64,000 bases of DNA, taken from assembly GCA_020633055.1 (NCBI GenBank), contig JACKEJ010000011.1:62001-126000 (forward strand). The letters are read 5' to 3'. The notes below the pieces were generated by a model. The model saw only the letters and a list, made by a program, of their open reading frames with translations, was not told the DNA's origin and ran no database searches. Each line of letters starts with the position of its first letter. Position 1 is the stretch's first letter. Shown here one piece after another: positions 34,922 to 46,428 of this stretch. Both the position numbers and the translations under genes were made by a program. This stretch comes from Sandaracinaceae bacterium (GTDB lineage: Bacteria > Myxococcota_A > Polyangia > Polyangiales > Houyiibacteriaceae).

Positions 34922-36787
34922 ATGGGATACGTCACGCTCGCCTGCCTCAGTGGGCTCGTCGGCGTCGCCTCGCTGCTGGCGGCGCGGCGGATGTACCCGC
35001 AGAGCCGCGTCGATGCGTGGCTGGCGGCCTCGGCGCTCGCGCTGCTGTCGGTGGTCGTGCCGATCCACACGCTCGGGTGGCTGGGGCAGCTCGACGCGCC
35101 GCGCCTCGGGCTCGGCAGCGGACTGCTCGCGTCGTTCGTGGGCGGGCTCGCCTTGCGAGGCGCCGAGCCCTCCTCGGCGGCGTTCGCACGACGCGCCTTC
35201 CGCGAGCTGCTCACCTTCCCTCACCAGGCGCTGGTCATCGCGTGGCGCGCGTCGCCGCTGGTCGGCGTGGCGCTCGTGGCGGTGCTCGGGATGTGCTCCT
35301 TCACCGCGGTGTACGCGTACCTCGCGCCGTCCTGCAGCTGGGATGGCGTCTGGTACCACGAGTCCATCGTCGGGTTCGCCATCCAAGAGCGGGGCTTCGC
35401 GTGGGTCGACGTGCCCGGGGGGCTCGAGTACGTCAACGGCTACCCCAAGAGCAGCGAGCTACTGAGCTTGTGGTGCGTCATCTTCTCGGGCCGCAGCCTG
35501 ATCGAGGTGGTCGAGAGCGGGATGGCCTTGATCCTCCTGCTGGGGATGTACGGGCTCGCACGCCGCATCATGACCAGCCGCGTCCACGCGCTGGGCCTGG
35601 CGTGCGCGCTGGTGCTCACCCCGGCCGTCGCGCTGCAGCTGCGCAGCACCCTGACCGACGTGTGCTTCGCCGCCGTGTTCGTCCTCGCGACGCACTTCGT
35701 CACGCGGCCTGGGGCACGCCTGACGGACCTGGCGCTCGGCCTCGTGCTGACGGGGTTGATGGCGTCCATGAAGGTCACGGGCGTCGTGGTGGCGCCCGTG
35801 CTCGCGGCGGTGGTGTACGCACGCGCGTTCGGGGGCCGACGTCGGCTGGGCGCGCGTCGCGTGGTCTCCGCGCTGCTGCTGGCCGGGCTGGTGGCGGTGG
35901 GGCTCAGCGTCCCGGGCTACGCACGCAATTGGCAGCGCACCGGCAACCCGGTGTGGCCCATCGCGCACGAGGTGCCCGAACTCGGGCTCCACTTCGACGG
36001 GCCGCAACAGTTCCACAACGAGCGCCCCCAGGCGTGGGACGAGCTGTTCAGCCCGCCGCGCACGCCGCAGCTGCGGGACACGCGCGACAACGGCTACGGC
36101 AACGTGCTCCCCTTCGTGTGGCCATGGCTCCTGCTCGCGGCCCTCGTCGAGCTGGCACGCGACGCCGCGCAGCGACGCCTCGGGAGCGCCCACGGGCTGC
36201 TGCTGGTGTCGTGCGCCGCCGCCGTCCCTTCGCTCGCGCTGTCCCCAGCGGGCTGGTGGTGCGCGCGCCTGCACCTCCACGTGCTGGTGGCGGCGCTGCT
36301 CGCGGGTGGGTGGGTCCTCGGCGACGTCCGCCGGCGTCACATCGCCGACGGCGTCCTCGGCGCCCTGCTGATCGGTTCGCTCATCACGCTGTCCTGGTCC
36401 CTGCCCGCGTGGGACATCACGTGGGAGCGCGCGCGCCTGTTCGCCACGCTCCCTGCACACGAGCGCGCGGTGTTCCCCATGAATCAGACCTCGCCGGCGC
36501 CCGACGTGGCGCGCGCACGCGAGCGAGAGCAGACCGCGGGCAGCGTGCTCGCTTACGACGGCGCGTATCTATTCCCCTCCGCGCTCTGGAACGACGCCTT
36601 CAGCAACCGAGTGCGCTACCTGAACCCCGCGCTTGGCGGGCTCGTGGGCCCGCAGCTGGACGACGCCCACGCCGACTGGGCCGTCGTTCGGACGGGGAGC
36701 GCCTGGGACCGAGAGCTCACCACGCGTCCTGCGTGGGAGCTGGTGGGGGAGGTCGACGCCCGCAATCGGGCCTACCGCCGACGCTGA
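34922..36787 (+). CDS. Multi-pass membrane glycosyltransferase-like protein (GT39-like)
   Basis: 621 residues with about 11-12 membrane helices and a luminal/periplasmic loop after helix 3 (WDGVWYHESIVGFAIQERGF) that resembles the first loop of GT-C/PMT-type glycosyltransferases using polyprenyl-linked donors. The C-terminal ~140 residues are soluble. Start ATG 34922, 24 nt after the deacetylase stop. No acceptor can be named. It is the last gene before the MITE-like element at 36830. Confidence 0.7.
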   Translation: MGYVTLACLSGLVGVASLLAARRMYPQSRVDAWLAASALALLSVVVPIHTLGWLGQLDAPRLGLGSGLLASFVGGLALRGAEPSSAAFARRAFRELLTFPHQALVIAWRASPLVGVALVAVLGMCSFTAVYAYLAPSCSWDGVWYHESIVGFAIQERGFAWVDVPGGLEYVNGYPKSSELLSLWCVIFSGRSLIEVVESGMALILLLGMYGLARRIMTSRVHALGLACALVLTPAVALQLRSTLTDVCFAAVFVLATHFVTRPGARLTDLALGLVLTGLMASMKVTGVVVAPVLAAVVYARAFGGRRRLGARRVVSALLLAGLVAVGLSVPGYARNWQRTGNPVWPIAHEVPELGLHFDGPQQFHNERPQAWDELFSPPRTPQLRDTRDNGYGNVLPFVWPWLLLAALVELARDAAQRRLGSAHGLLLVSCAAAVPSLALSPAGWWCARLHLHVLVAALLAGGWVLGDVRRRHIADGVLGALLIGSLITLSWSLPAWDITWERARLFATLPAHERAVFPMNQTSPAPDVARAREREQTAGSVLAYDGAYLFPSALWNDAFSNRVRYLNPALGGLVGPQLDDAHADWAVVRTGSAWDRELTTRPAWELVGEVDARNRAYRRR

Positions 36788-36825
36788 TCGCAGCCTCCCG
36801 CGCGCTCCGCCCCGTCGGCCCGCAG

Positions 36826-36990
36826 CTAGCAGTCCGTTGAAGAACTGCCCCTTCTATCGCGCCAGCAACCAAGGCTCAATTGCCGCACGCTGAGGGAGCA
36901 GAACCTCGATGGTTCTGCGACCGAAGCGGGGGGCAAGTGGGCCTCGGGCTGCCAGCGAGAGGAAGGGAGGGTTCTTCAACGGACGGCTAG
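36826..36990. mobile_element. 157-bp MITE-like element with CTAG target duplications
   Basis: The element is 36830-36986. Its ends CAGTCCGTTGAAGAAC (36830-36845) and GTTCTTCAACGGACGG (36971-36986) are inverted repeats matching at 15 of 16 positions. It is flanked by CTAG on both sides (36826-36829 and 36987-36990). An internal hairpin GCAGAACC-TCGAT-GGTTCTGC lies at 36898-36918. It carries no coding capacity. The right-hand CTAG supplies the stop codon (TAG on the minus strand) of the neighbouring ATPase gene. CTAG fits the YTAR target reported for IS701-type elements (from memory). Confidence 0.75.
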
Positions 36991-38153
36991 GCGTCCGGCC
37001 AGTACCAAGCCGGGGTGTCGAGCAAGCCCTGCCCGCGCACCTCAGTCTGCCCCAGCGTCTTCTGCAGGCCGATGTGGCGTACGTCCTCGGCGTCGTCCAG
37101 CGCGTGCATGAGGGCCGCGGAGTGCGTGATGACCCACACCTGGGAGTGCTCGGCGGCGTGACGGATGAGCCTCCCCAGGGCCGGGATGAGGTCTGGGTGC
37201 AGGCTGGTCTCGGGCTCGTTCAGCACCATCACCTCGGGCGGGCGCGGGGTGAGCAGGGCAACCACCCAGAGGATGTAGCGCAACGTTCCGTCGCTCAGCT
37301 CGGCGGCCGCCAAGGGGCGCAGGAGCCCATGCTGCGTGAACGCCAGGTCGAACGACCCATCCCCGACCATGTCGGCACGCAACGAAGCGCCCGGGAAGGC
37401 GTCCTCGATGGTCTCCCGCAACGCGTCGACGTCGCCCACCTCTTCGATGGTACGCAAGGCGGCGGCCACGTCTCGCCCGTCGTGGTGCATGACGGGCGTG
37501 CGGGTGCCGAGCTGCGGCCTGCGCGCGGGCGCATCGCGGTCCGTGCGGAAGTGGTCGTAGAACCGGAAACGCTGGATGCGGTCCCGCAGGTGGAACACCT
37601 CGGGCGCGCTGCGCGGGTCGGCGAGGTGTGCGAAGAGGCTCTCCGAGCTGGGGACCGGCACGGGGGCGGCCTCCCAGGCCCGACCACGACGGTGCCGCAC
37701 GGCGGTCCCCTCCCGATCCACGAGCGCGGCAGCGCGACGGTAGAACGGCCCCGCCCAGATGCACTCACGCTTGATCTCGGGGTCGTGCGCGAACCACGAC
37801 GTGAGCCCGGCCACGGGCTGACCCAAAGAGATGCTGTAGCCGAAGTCGTCCGACGCGAAGCCCAGGCGCAGCCGCTGGGGCTCGTCACGGACCGCGCCCT
37901 GCACGGCGACGGTGCCCCGCGTCATCCCGCGCGAGATCACCTCCGGGCCGGCCCAGAACGCCGAGTCGAGCCCCCCTTCGCGCGCAAGCGCCCCGACCAC
38001 ACCGCCACGCGCGGTCTGCGCGAGGAGCCGCAGCGCGCGATAGAGGTTGGACTTGCCAGCCCCGTTTGGTCCGGAGACCACGTTCAGCTGGCCGAGCCCC
38101 ACCACGATCTCGAGGATGGAGCGGTAGTTGGAGATGGCCAGCGTGTGGATCAT
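36987..38153 (-). CDS. RecF-like AAA-family ATPase
   Basis: 388 residues. Walker A GPNGAGKSN near residue 32 and Walker B VMVLNEPETSLHP near 315 with the following H/Q region (VWVITHSAAL) define the AAA_21/COG4637 family of RecF-like ATPases. No nuclease domain is present. It is usually of unknown function and sometimes associated with DNA repair or defence. Its stop codon is formed by the CTAG target duplication of the MITE-like element. The ATG at 38153 has TACGCT 6 nt upstream and no Shine-Dalgarno sequence. Confidence 0.85.
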   Translation of the reverse strand: MIHTLAISNYRSILEIVVGLGQLNVVSGPNGAGKSNLYRALRLLAQTARGGVVGALAREGGLDSAFWAGPEVISRGMTRGTVAVQGAVRDEPQRLRLGFASDDFGYSISLGQPVAGLTSWFAHDPEIKRECIWAGPFYRRAAALVDREGTAVRHRRGRAWEAAPVPVPSSESLFAHLADPRSAPEVFHLRDRIQRFRFYDHFRTDRDAPARRPQLGTRTPVMHHDGRDVAAALRTIEEVGDVDALRETIEDAFPGASLRADMVGDGSFDLAFTQHGLLRPLAAAELSDGTLRYILWVVALLTPRPPEVMVLNEPETSLHPDLIPALGRLIRHAAEHSQVWVITHSAALMHALDDAEDVRHIGLQKTLGQTEVRGQGLLDTPAWYWPDA

Positions 38154-38159
38154 GCCCAG

Positions 38160-38165
38160 AGCGTA
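38160..38165 (-). promoter_or_regulatory. Leaderless-type -10 element before the RecF-like ATPase
   Basis: On the minus strand TACGCT ends 6 nt before the ATG at 38153. No Shine-Dalgarno sequence and no clear -35 element. Confidence 0.4.
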
Positions 38166-38290
38166 GCGCTGCCGTGTGACGCTCGACGACAGACCAGGCG
38201 GGTGCGACGCCCTTCTAGGACGGACCGCGGGCGCGTACGACGGACGGCACGCGCCTCGCCGCCCAGCGCACGTGGGGCGCCGACCCGCGC

Positions 38291-38917
38291 TCAGACGCCG
38301 CGCGGCACGCGTCGGGCCATGACGCGGTAGATGGGCAGGCCGTCCTCGACGGCGCGCAGCTCACGGTTCGAGCGCGCGCCGAACGGGTTGTGCTCGATGC
38401 GCCCGTCCTCGCCCACCAGCGCGAAGGCCGGGTGCGCCCGCAGGGTGTCCGTGTAGATGTCGGCCCGGTCGGGCACGTCGGTCTGCACGAAGAACTCGCC
38501 GTCGTCGACCATCAGCCGCGCCAGGGCGTCCAGCAGCTCGTCCCCCACGACACGCCGCTTGGTGTGGCGACGCTTCCACCACGGATCCGGAAAGTGGACG
38601 GAGACCTGCTGCACCACCGCGTGGTCCGTGGTGCGCAAAAGGATCGCGCGCACGTCGCCGCACAGCACGCGCACGTGCTGGTGCCCACGCTGGGCGCAGC
38701 GCTCCGCCACCTTGTACGACCACTTGGACTTGATCTCGAAGGCCAAGATGCGCGAGCCGGGCGCCAGCTGCGCGCGCTCGTACACGCTGGCGCCGCGCCC
38801 GAAGCCGATGTCCAGCTCCAGCGGCCCCGCACCGGGCAGCAAGGAGTCCAGCGCGAACTCCCCGTCGGGGGCGCGCGGCGCGAGGTCGTCGTAGCGGCGA
38901 GGGGGCGGGGTACTCAT
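38291..38917 (-). CDS. trmB: tRNA (guanine-N7)-methyltransferase TrmB
   Basis: 208 residues. SAM-binding segment LELDIGFGRG near residue 35 and the FPDPWWKRRHTKRR signature near 110-123 define TrmB, which methylates G46 of tRNA. The C-terminal signature (FVQTDVPDRADIY) is present. The start is chosen at 38917, giving the family length; TACGAC lies 8 nt upstream. No cofactor subunit is needed in bacteria. Confidence 0.93.
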   Translation of the reverse strand: MSTPPPRRYDDLAPRAPDGEFALDSLLPGAGPLELDIGFGRGASVYERAQLAPGSRILAFEIKSKWSYKVAERCAQRGHQHVRVLCGDVRAILLRTTDHAVVQQVSVHFPDPWWKRRHTKRRVVGDELLDALARLMVDDGEFFVQTDVPDRADIYTDTLRAHPAFALVGEDGRIEHNPFGARSNRELRAVEDGLPIYRVMARRVPRGV

Positions 38918-39035
38918 CGCGGGCCGTCGTAGCAGCAACCGGGGCACGAGTCCGGCGCCCCGCGCACCGCGGCGCCGCGACCCCGACACGAGACGTTTGA
39001 CAGAGCCGCTGCCCGGCGGCCATCGTGCCCGGTCC

Positions 39036-42000
39036 GTGAGCGTCCGCCTCGCCCTCTACCCCGCCCTGTTCTGCTCCGGCGCCGCCGCGCTCCTGTACGA
39101 GTCCGTCTGGGGCCGCATGCTGCACCGGGTGTTCGGGGTGGGCGACCTCGCCGTCGCCACCGTATTGGCGTGCTTCTTCCTCGGCCTGGGCGTCGGCTCC
39201 GGGCTCGGCGGGCGCTGGGCCCAGCGCGTGCGTTCGCCCACCGTGGCCTACGCCGCGCTGGAGGTCGGCATCGCCCTGTGGGCGCTGGGATCGCTGGTCG
39301 CGCTACCCGAGCTACACCGTGCCTACGCGGCACTCGGCGCGGGGCGCAGCTTCGGCGCGCTGACCGCCATCCGCTTCGCGTTGTGCCTCCCGGTGCTCCT
39401 GCCGCCGACCATCGCCATGGGCGCGACGTTGCCAGTCTTGGTGCGGGCCACCAGTGAGTGGCGTCGCGCTTTGCCGGCGAGCGCCGCCGACGACGCCGGC
39501 TGGGGCTCGGAGGCTACGTGGCTTTACGCCACGAACACGCTGGGCGCGGTGTTCGGTGCGGGCGTCAGCGGGTTCTACCTGCTCCCAGAGCAGGGCGCGC
39601 GCGTCTCGCTGATCGTGGCTGCGGCGACCAGCCTGCTGGCCGCCGTCATCGTCGTGGTGTCCCAACGACTCGCTGCGCCGGGGTGGTCCATGCGCCCCGC
39701 GCGACGCGACACACGCCAAAAGGCGCTGGCGCGAGAGATCGTGACCGACGGCTCGCTCGCGCTCTCGCTGCGCGTGCGGGGCGCGTGCGCGGCGGGGCTG
39801 GCGGCCGGCGCCGGGTCGGCCTCGCTGGCGGGCGAGGTGCTGTGGACCCGCGTTCTGCGCACCATCGTGCAGGGCACCACACAGGCCTTCGCGGCCATGC
39901 TGGTGAATTACCTGCTCGGAATTGGGCTGGGGGCCCTGCTCGCCGACCGCGTCGTGCGCGGTCGCTCGCCGCTGCGCGTCTTCGGCGCCTGCCAGTTGCT
40001 CTTGGCGCTCATGACGGCTTTCTCCATCGGCGCCGTGCCGCAGCTGCCGCGACTGATCGTCTTGATGCAGGGCACGGCGTCCACCATCCCGCATGAGCCA
40101 TGGGTGCTCATGGCCGTCTCGTCGCTGCTCCTGCTGCCGCTCTCGGTGGTGCTGGGCACGAGCATCCCGCTCGCATGGCAGATGGTGCGCGACGACGGCG
40201 AGCACGCCGCGCGACAGGCCGGACGTGTGCTCGCGTCCAACACGCTCGGCGGGCTGCTCGGCTCCCTCCTCGCGGGCTTCGTGCTGGTCCCCGCGGTGGG
40301 CCTCCAGCTGGCTCTGTATGGCGTAATCACCCTGCATGTGCTCATGGCTGCGTTCGCCTGGGCCCTGGCCGGCACGAGCCCTCCGCGTCGGCTGGTGGGC
40401 GTGCTGCTCCCAGTCCTTGCGCTCACGTGCATCGTGGCGCTGCGCCCATCCCTGCGCTTGGCGTGGTTGCTGGACGCTTGGCACGACGCGCACCGCACGG
40501 TGATCAGTGGCCCCGAGGACAGCGACCCCTGCCCGTCGGACGGCGACTGCGGTGGGGCGGCGGTATGCATCGAAGGACGCTGCAACGACACGGTCCGCTT
40601 CCTCCGCGAAGGACGCAACACCACCGTCACGCTGCTGTCGCGCGACGGAACCAGCTACCGCCTGTTCAACGACGGACGCCCCGAGTCGGGCTTCTCCCCG
40701 GGAGAGCCTGGCTTCGGTCGCGAGCTCGCGCTGCTCGGCGCGCTCCCCTCGCTGCTGGCGGCCACCCCCGAGCGCGCGATGGCCATCGGCTTCGGCGGCG
40801 GGCACACGACCAGCATGCTGTTGAAGGGGCCGTTCACACGCGTGGACGTGGTGGAGCTGGAAGAAGCGGTCATCGATGCGGCGCGGCTGATGCACAACAC
40901 GCTCGACAAGCCGTTCCCGCTCGACGACACCGAGCGCACGCACCTGGTGTTCGACGACGCACGGGCGCAGCTGCTGCTGGCCCCGCCCGCCACGTACGAC
41001 GCGGTCGTGTCACAGCCCAGCCACCCCTGGCTCGCGGGATCGAGCGCGCTCTACACGGCCGAGTTCTTCCGGGAGGTGCAGCACAGCCTGCGCCCCGGCG
41101 GCGTGCTGGTGCAGTGGGTCAACCTGTTCCGCATGGACATCCCCAGCCTGCGCAGCGTGGTGGCGACGCTGCTCTCCGTGTTCGCGCACGTGCAGTGCTA
41201 CGTGGCCGAGGACTCCAGCTTCATCATGGTCGCGGGCGACGCGCCCATCGCGTTCTCCGAGGCGACCATCGACCGCCTCGAGGCGAACCACGCGCTGCGC
41301 CGCACACTCGAAGCGGTGGAGCTGGGCACGCTGGTCGAGCTGGTGAGCGTGGTCGAGCTGGACACCGAGGGCGCGCGCGCGTTCGCGGGGGACGCACCCG
41401 TCATCCACGACGACCGACCCACGCTGGAGTTCGCGCTGGCCCAACTCGAGTTCTACGCCGACCTGGACGAGCTGGCGCTGGACCAGGCGCTGACGGCCAT
41501 CCCGTGGCTCACGCGGACGACGTTGGACGCCCTCCCCGACAGCCTGCGACCCGACGCGTTTCTCTTTCGCGCGGAGCACGTACGCAACCGGCGCCGCGCC
41601 CTCACTCGCGTCGAGCAGGCCATGGACGCGACGGCGCTGCCGCGCTCCGACCGCTTGATGCTGGAGGGCACGCTCGCAGAGCTGCGCGGCGACCTCAGCC
41701 ACGCGCTGCGCGCCTACGCTGCGAGCGAGAGCCGAGACGCAGCCGACCGGCTGGACTACCTGCGGCACGTGGAGGGCTTCGACCGCGCCCTGCTGGAACA
41801 CGTCGCGACGCGCCAGGCGCTCCCGTACAACGCCGCGCACGCCATGTCCGCGTGCCTGGCCGTGGGCGACCCCGCGCTGTGCCGCGCCCCGCTGCGAGCC
41901 GCCGAGCAGCTCGACGACGTGGACGACGACGCGCTCGAGACCGCCGTCCGCGCATTCGTCGAGGGAGGCTGCCCGTCCCTCCTGCTGGCGGTCGAGGCCG

Positions 42001-42386
42001 ACGAGCACGCGCTGGACGACCCCGAGGCTGCGTTCCGGGCGCTCCTGTGTGCGCAGGGGGCTGTCCCCGAGGCCCGCATCCGCACGCTGCAGGAGCACGT
42101 GGTCGCTGGCCGCATGCGTGCCGCCGCGTACGAGCGCGGCCTCGCGCGGGACGCCCAGGAGGGCCTCAACCTCGGCCTCGCGATGCGCCACTTCGCGCAC
42201 ACGCTGCGCTACGACCCCCGCGACGGGGAGACCGCGGCGTCGCTGGCTCGTCTGCTGGTCCAGGCCGGCCAGCAGGACCGCGCCCAAGCCGTCCTGGCCC
42301 GCGCCCACGCCGAGACACGCCTCTTGCGAGACGCACGTGGTGCGGTGGACCGGGCGGCCCGCGACCTCGGCATCACCGTGCCCTGA
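39036..42386 (+). CDS. Giant membrane protein with spermidine-synthase-like domain and helical C-terminus
   Basis: 1116 residues. Residues about 1-480 have about 12 membrane helices. C499 starts a Cys-rich acidic insert (CPSDGDC..C..C), common in extracellular proteins of this genome type. The SAM-binding Rossmann region follows (GFGGG near 585-589, then VVELEEAVIDAA and VVSQPSHPW), matching membrane-fused spermidine-synthase-like proteins. Residues about 830-1116 are helical and repeat-like. It would catalyse an aminopropyl or methyl-type transfer at the membrane; whether it makes polyamine is unknown. The GTG at 39036 is chosen; the frame extends to 38997. Confidence 0.7.
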   Translation: MSVRLALYPALFCSGAAALLYESVWGRMLHRVFGVGDLAVATVLACFFLGLGVGSGLGGRWAQRVRSPTVAYAALEVGIALWALGSLVALPELHRAYAALGAGRSFGALTAIRFALCLPVLLPPTIAMGATLPVLVRATSEWRRALPASAADDAGWGSEATWLYATNTLGAVFGAGVSGFYLLPEQGARVSLIVAAATSLLAAVIVVVSQRLAAPGWSMRPARRDTRQKALAREIVTDGSLALSLRVRGACAAGLAAGAGSASLAGEVLWTRVLRTIVQGTTQAFAAMLVNYLLGIGLGALLADRVVRGRSPLRVFGACQLLLALMTAFSIGAVPQLPRLIVLMQGTASTIPHEPWVLMAVSSLLLLPLSVVLGTSIPLAWQMVRDDGEHAARQAGRVLASNTLGGLLGSLLAGFVLVPAVGLQLALYGVITLHVLMAAFAWALAGTSPPRRLVGVLLPVLALTCIVALRPSLRLAWLLDAWHDAHRTVISGPEDSDPCPSDGDCGGAAVCIEGRCNDTVRFLREGRNTTVTLLSRDGTSYRLFNDGRPESGFSPGEPGFGRELALLGALPSLLAATPERAMAIGFGGGHTTSMLLKGPFTRVDVVELEEAVIDAARLMHNTLDKPFPLDDTERTHLVFDDARAQLLLAPPATYDAVVSQPSHPWLAGSSALYTAEFFREVQHSLRPGGVLVQWVNLFRMDIPSLRSVVATLLSVFAHVQCYVAEDSSFIMVAGDAPIAFSEATIDRLEANHALRRTLEAVELGTLVELVSVVELDTEGARAFAGDAPVIHDDRPTLEFALAQLEFYADLDELALDQALTAIPWLTRTTLDALPDSLRPDAFLFRAEHVRNRRRALTRVEQAMDATALPRSDRLMLEGTLAELRGDLSHALRAYAASESRDAADRLDYLRHVEGFDRALLEHVATRQALPYNAAHAMSACLAVGDPALCRAPLRAAEQLDDVDDDALETAVRAFVEGGCPSLLLAVEADEHALDDPEAAFRALLCAQGAVPEARIRTLQEHVVAGRMRAAAYERGLARDAQEGLNLGLAMRHFAHTLRYDPRDGETAASLARLLVQAGQQDRAQAVLARAHAETRLLRDARGAVDRAARDLGITVP

Positions 42387-42428
42387 GACCGGGCTCCGAG
42401 GGGGCTGACATTTGTTTCCTCAGCTTTC

Positions 42429-42456
42429 TTGACCTCGGCACGCATCTCGCGATACC
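42429..42456 (+). promoter_or_regulatory. Possible sigma-70-like promoter of the response-regulator gene
   Basis: TTGACC (42429-42434) and GATACC (42451-42456) are spaced 16 bp, ending 49 nt before the GTG at 42506. Confidence 0.35.
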
Positions 42457-42505
42457 AAGGGGGACGTAATTTCACCTCGAAATACGGGGCGTTAGGAGAG
42501 CAACA

Positions 42506-43432
42506 GTGGCTCTGAAGATCTTGGCGGTCGACGATAGCGCGACGATGCGCACCATCATGAAGATGACCTTTGCGGGGGAAGACGCAGAGGTGCTCACCGT
42601 GACGAACGGGGACGACGCCATCGCGAAAGCCAAGGCCGCCGTCCCCGACCTCGTGTTCGCGGACGCCTCGATGAGCGGCGTCGACGGCTACGAGGTAGCA
42701 CGCGCGATTCGCGCGGAGGCGTCGCTGGCCGGCACCGCCGTGATCGTGATGGCGAGCCAACACCACCCCTACGACGACGCGAAGGCGAAGGCGTGCGGCG
42801 TGGACGATCACATCCTGAAGCCGTTCGACAGCAAGGTGGTCATCGAGAAGGCAAACACGGTCGCGGCCAGTCGCCGCGCGTCCGCGGCTTCCGCGCCAGC
42901 CCCTGTCGCCGCGCCTGCGCCCGTCGCGCCCCCCGCCCCTGTCGCCGCGCCAGCCCCTGTCGCCGCGCCAGCCCCTGTCGCCGCATCAGCCCCCGTGGCT
43001 CCGGCGGCCGCCCGCGTCGCTCCGCCGACCCCAGTCGCAGCTCCGGCGGCGGCCCCTGCGGCCCCGGCCAAGCCAACGGCTCCAGCGACCCCTGCGACGC
43101 CCGCCGCCAAGCCCGCTGCGGCCGCGCCGGCAGCGTCCGCCGTGCGCGGTCCGCGCAGCACCGCCGCGTTCGATGGTCCGGCCGCTGCGGCGCCCGCCCG
43201 CTCGCCGTCCTCCACCACCATCGCGGCCATGCCGGCACCGCCTGCGGCGCGCGTCACCGCCCCGAACGGAGAACTCTCCTCCAAGCTGGCTGGCCTCGGC
43301 CTCAGCGCGGACCAGGTCGCCGGGGTGCTCGCCCTCTCGCGCGAGGTCATCGAGCAGGTCGTCTGGGAGGTGGTGCCCGAGCTCGCGGAGGCGCTCATCA
43401 AGGAAGAGATCCAGCGGCTCACCGCCGACTGA
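42506..43432 (+). CDS. Response regulator with Ala/Pro-rich linker and helical C-terminal domain
   Basis: 308 residues from a GTG with GGAG spaced 8 nt. The receiver domain (1-120) has D9/D10, phospho-acceptor D53 and K105. The linker (about 130-235) is an Ala/Pro/Val tract with a repeated APVAAP unit. The C-terminal ~50 residues (LSREVIEQVVWEVVPELAEALIKEEI) resemble the end of motility-type or Geobacter/Myxococcus two-component regulators. It has no DNA-binding domain, so it probably acts by protein contact. A strong terminator follows. Confidence 0.85.
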   Translation: MALKILAVDDSATMRTIMKMTFAGEDAEVLTVTNGDDAIAKAKAAVPDLVFADASMSGVDGYEVARAIRAEASLAGTAVIVMASQHHPYDDAKAKACGVDDHILKPFDSKVVIEKANTVAASRRASAASAPAPVAAPAPVAPPAPVAAPAPVAAPAPVAASAPVAPAAARVAPPTPVAAPAAAPAAPAKPTAPATPATPAAKPAAAAPAASAVRGPRSTAAFDGPAAAAPARSPSSTTIAAMPAPPAARVTAPNGELSSKLAGLGLSADQVAGVLALSREVIEQVVWEVVPELAEALIKEEIQRLTAD

Positions 43433-43481
43433 ACGACCCCGCCCCCCGGGCGCGCGGGCGCTCGCCCGGGCAGCCCACCGC

Positions 43482-43514
43482 AAGAGGCCGGCGCCGCGCG
43501 CACCGGCCTCTTTT
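43482..43514 (+). terminator. Strong Rho-independent terminator
   Basis: AAGAGGCCGG (43482-43491) and CCGGCCTCTT (43503-43512) form a 10-bp stem with an 11-nt loop and a T-rich tail. It separates the response-regulator gene from valS. Confidence 0.85.
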
Positions 43515-43565
43515 CCGTTTTCGAGCCCGTTGACGAGGGGCGGCATCCATCGCACAAGACACGCC

Positions 43566-46409
<2,844 letters not shown>

Positions 46410-46428
46410 CGCCCGTCCGCGGTCGACG

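Noticed and set aside
36830..36986. Rho-independent terminator for the convergent genes at 36.8-37 kb
   Set aside because: The ends are 157 bp apart with CTAG duplications, which fits a transposable element better than a terminator.
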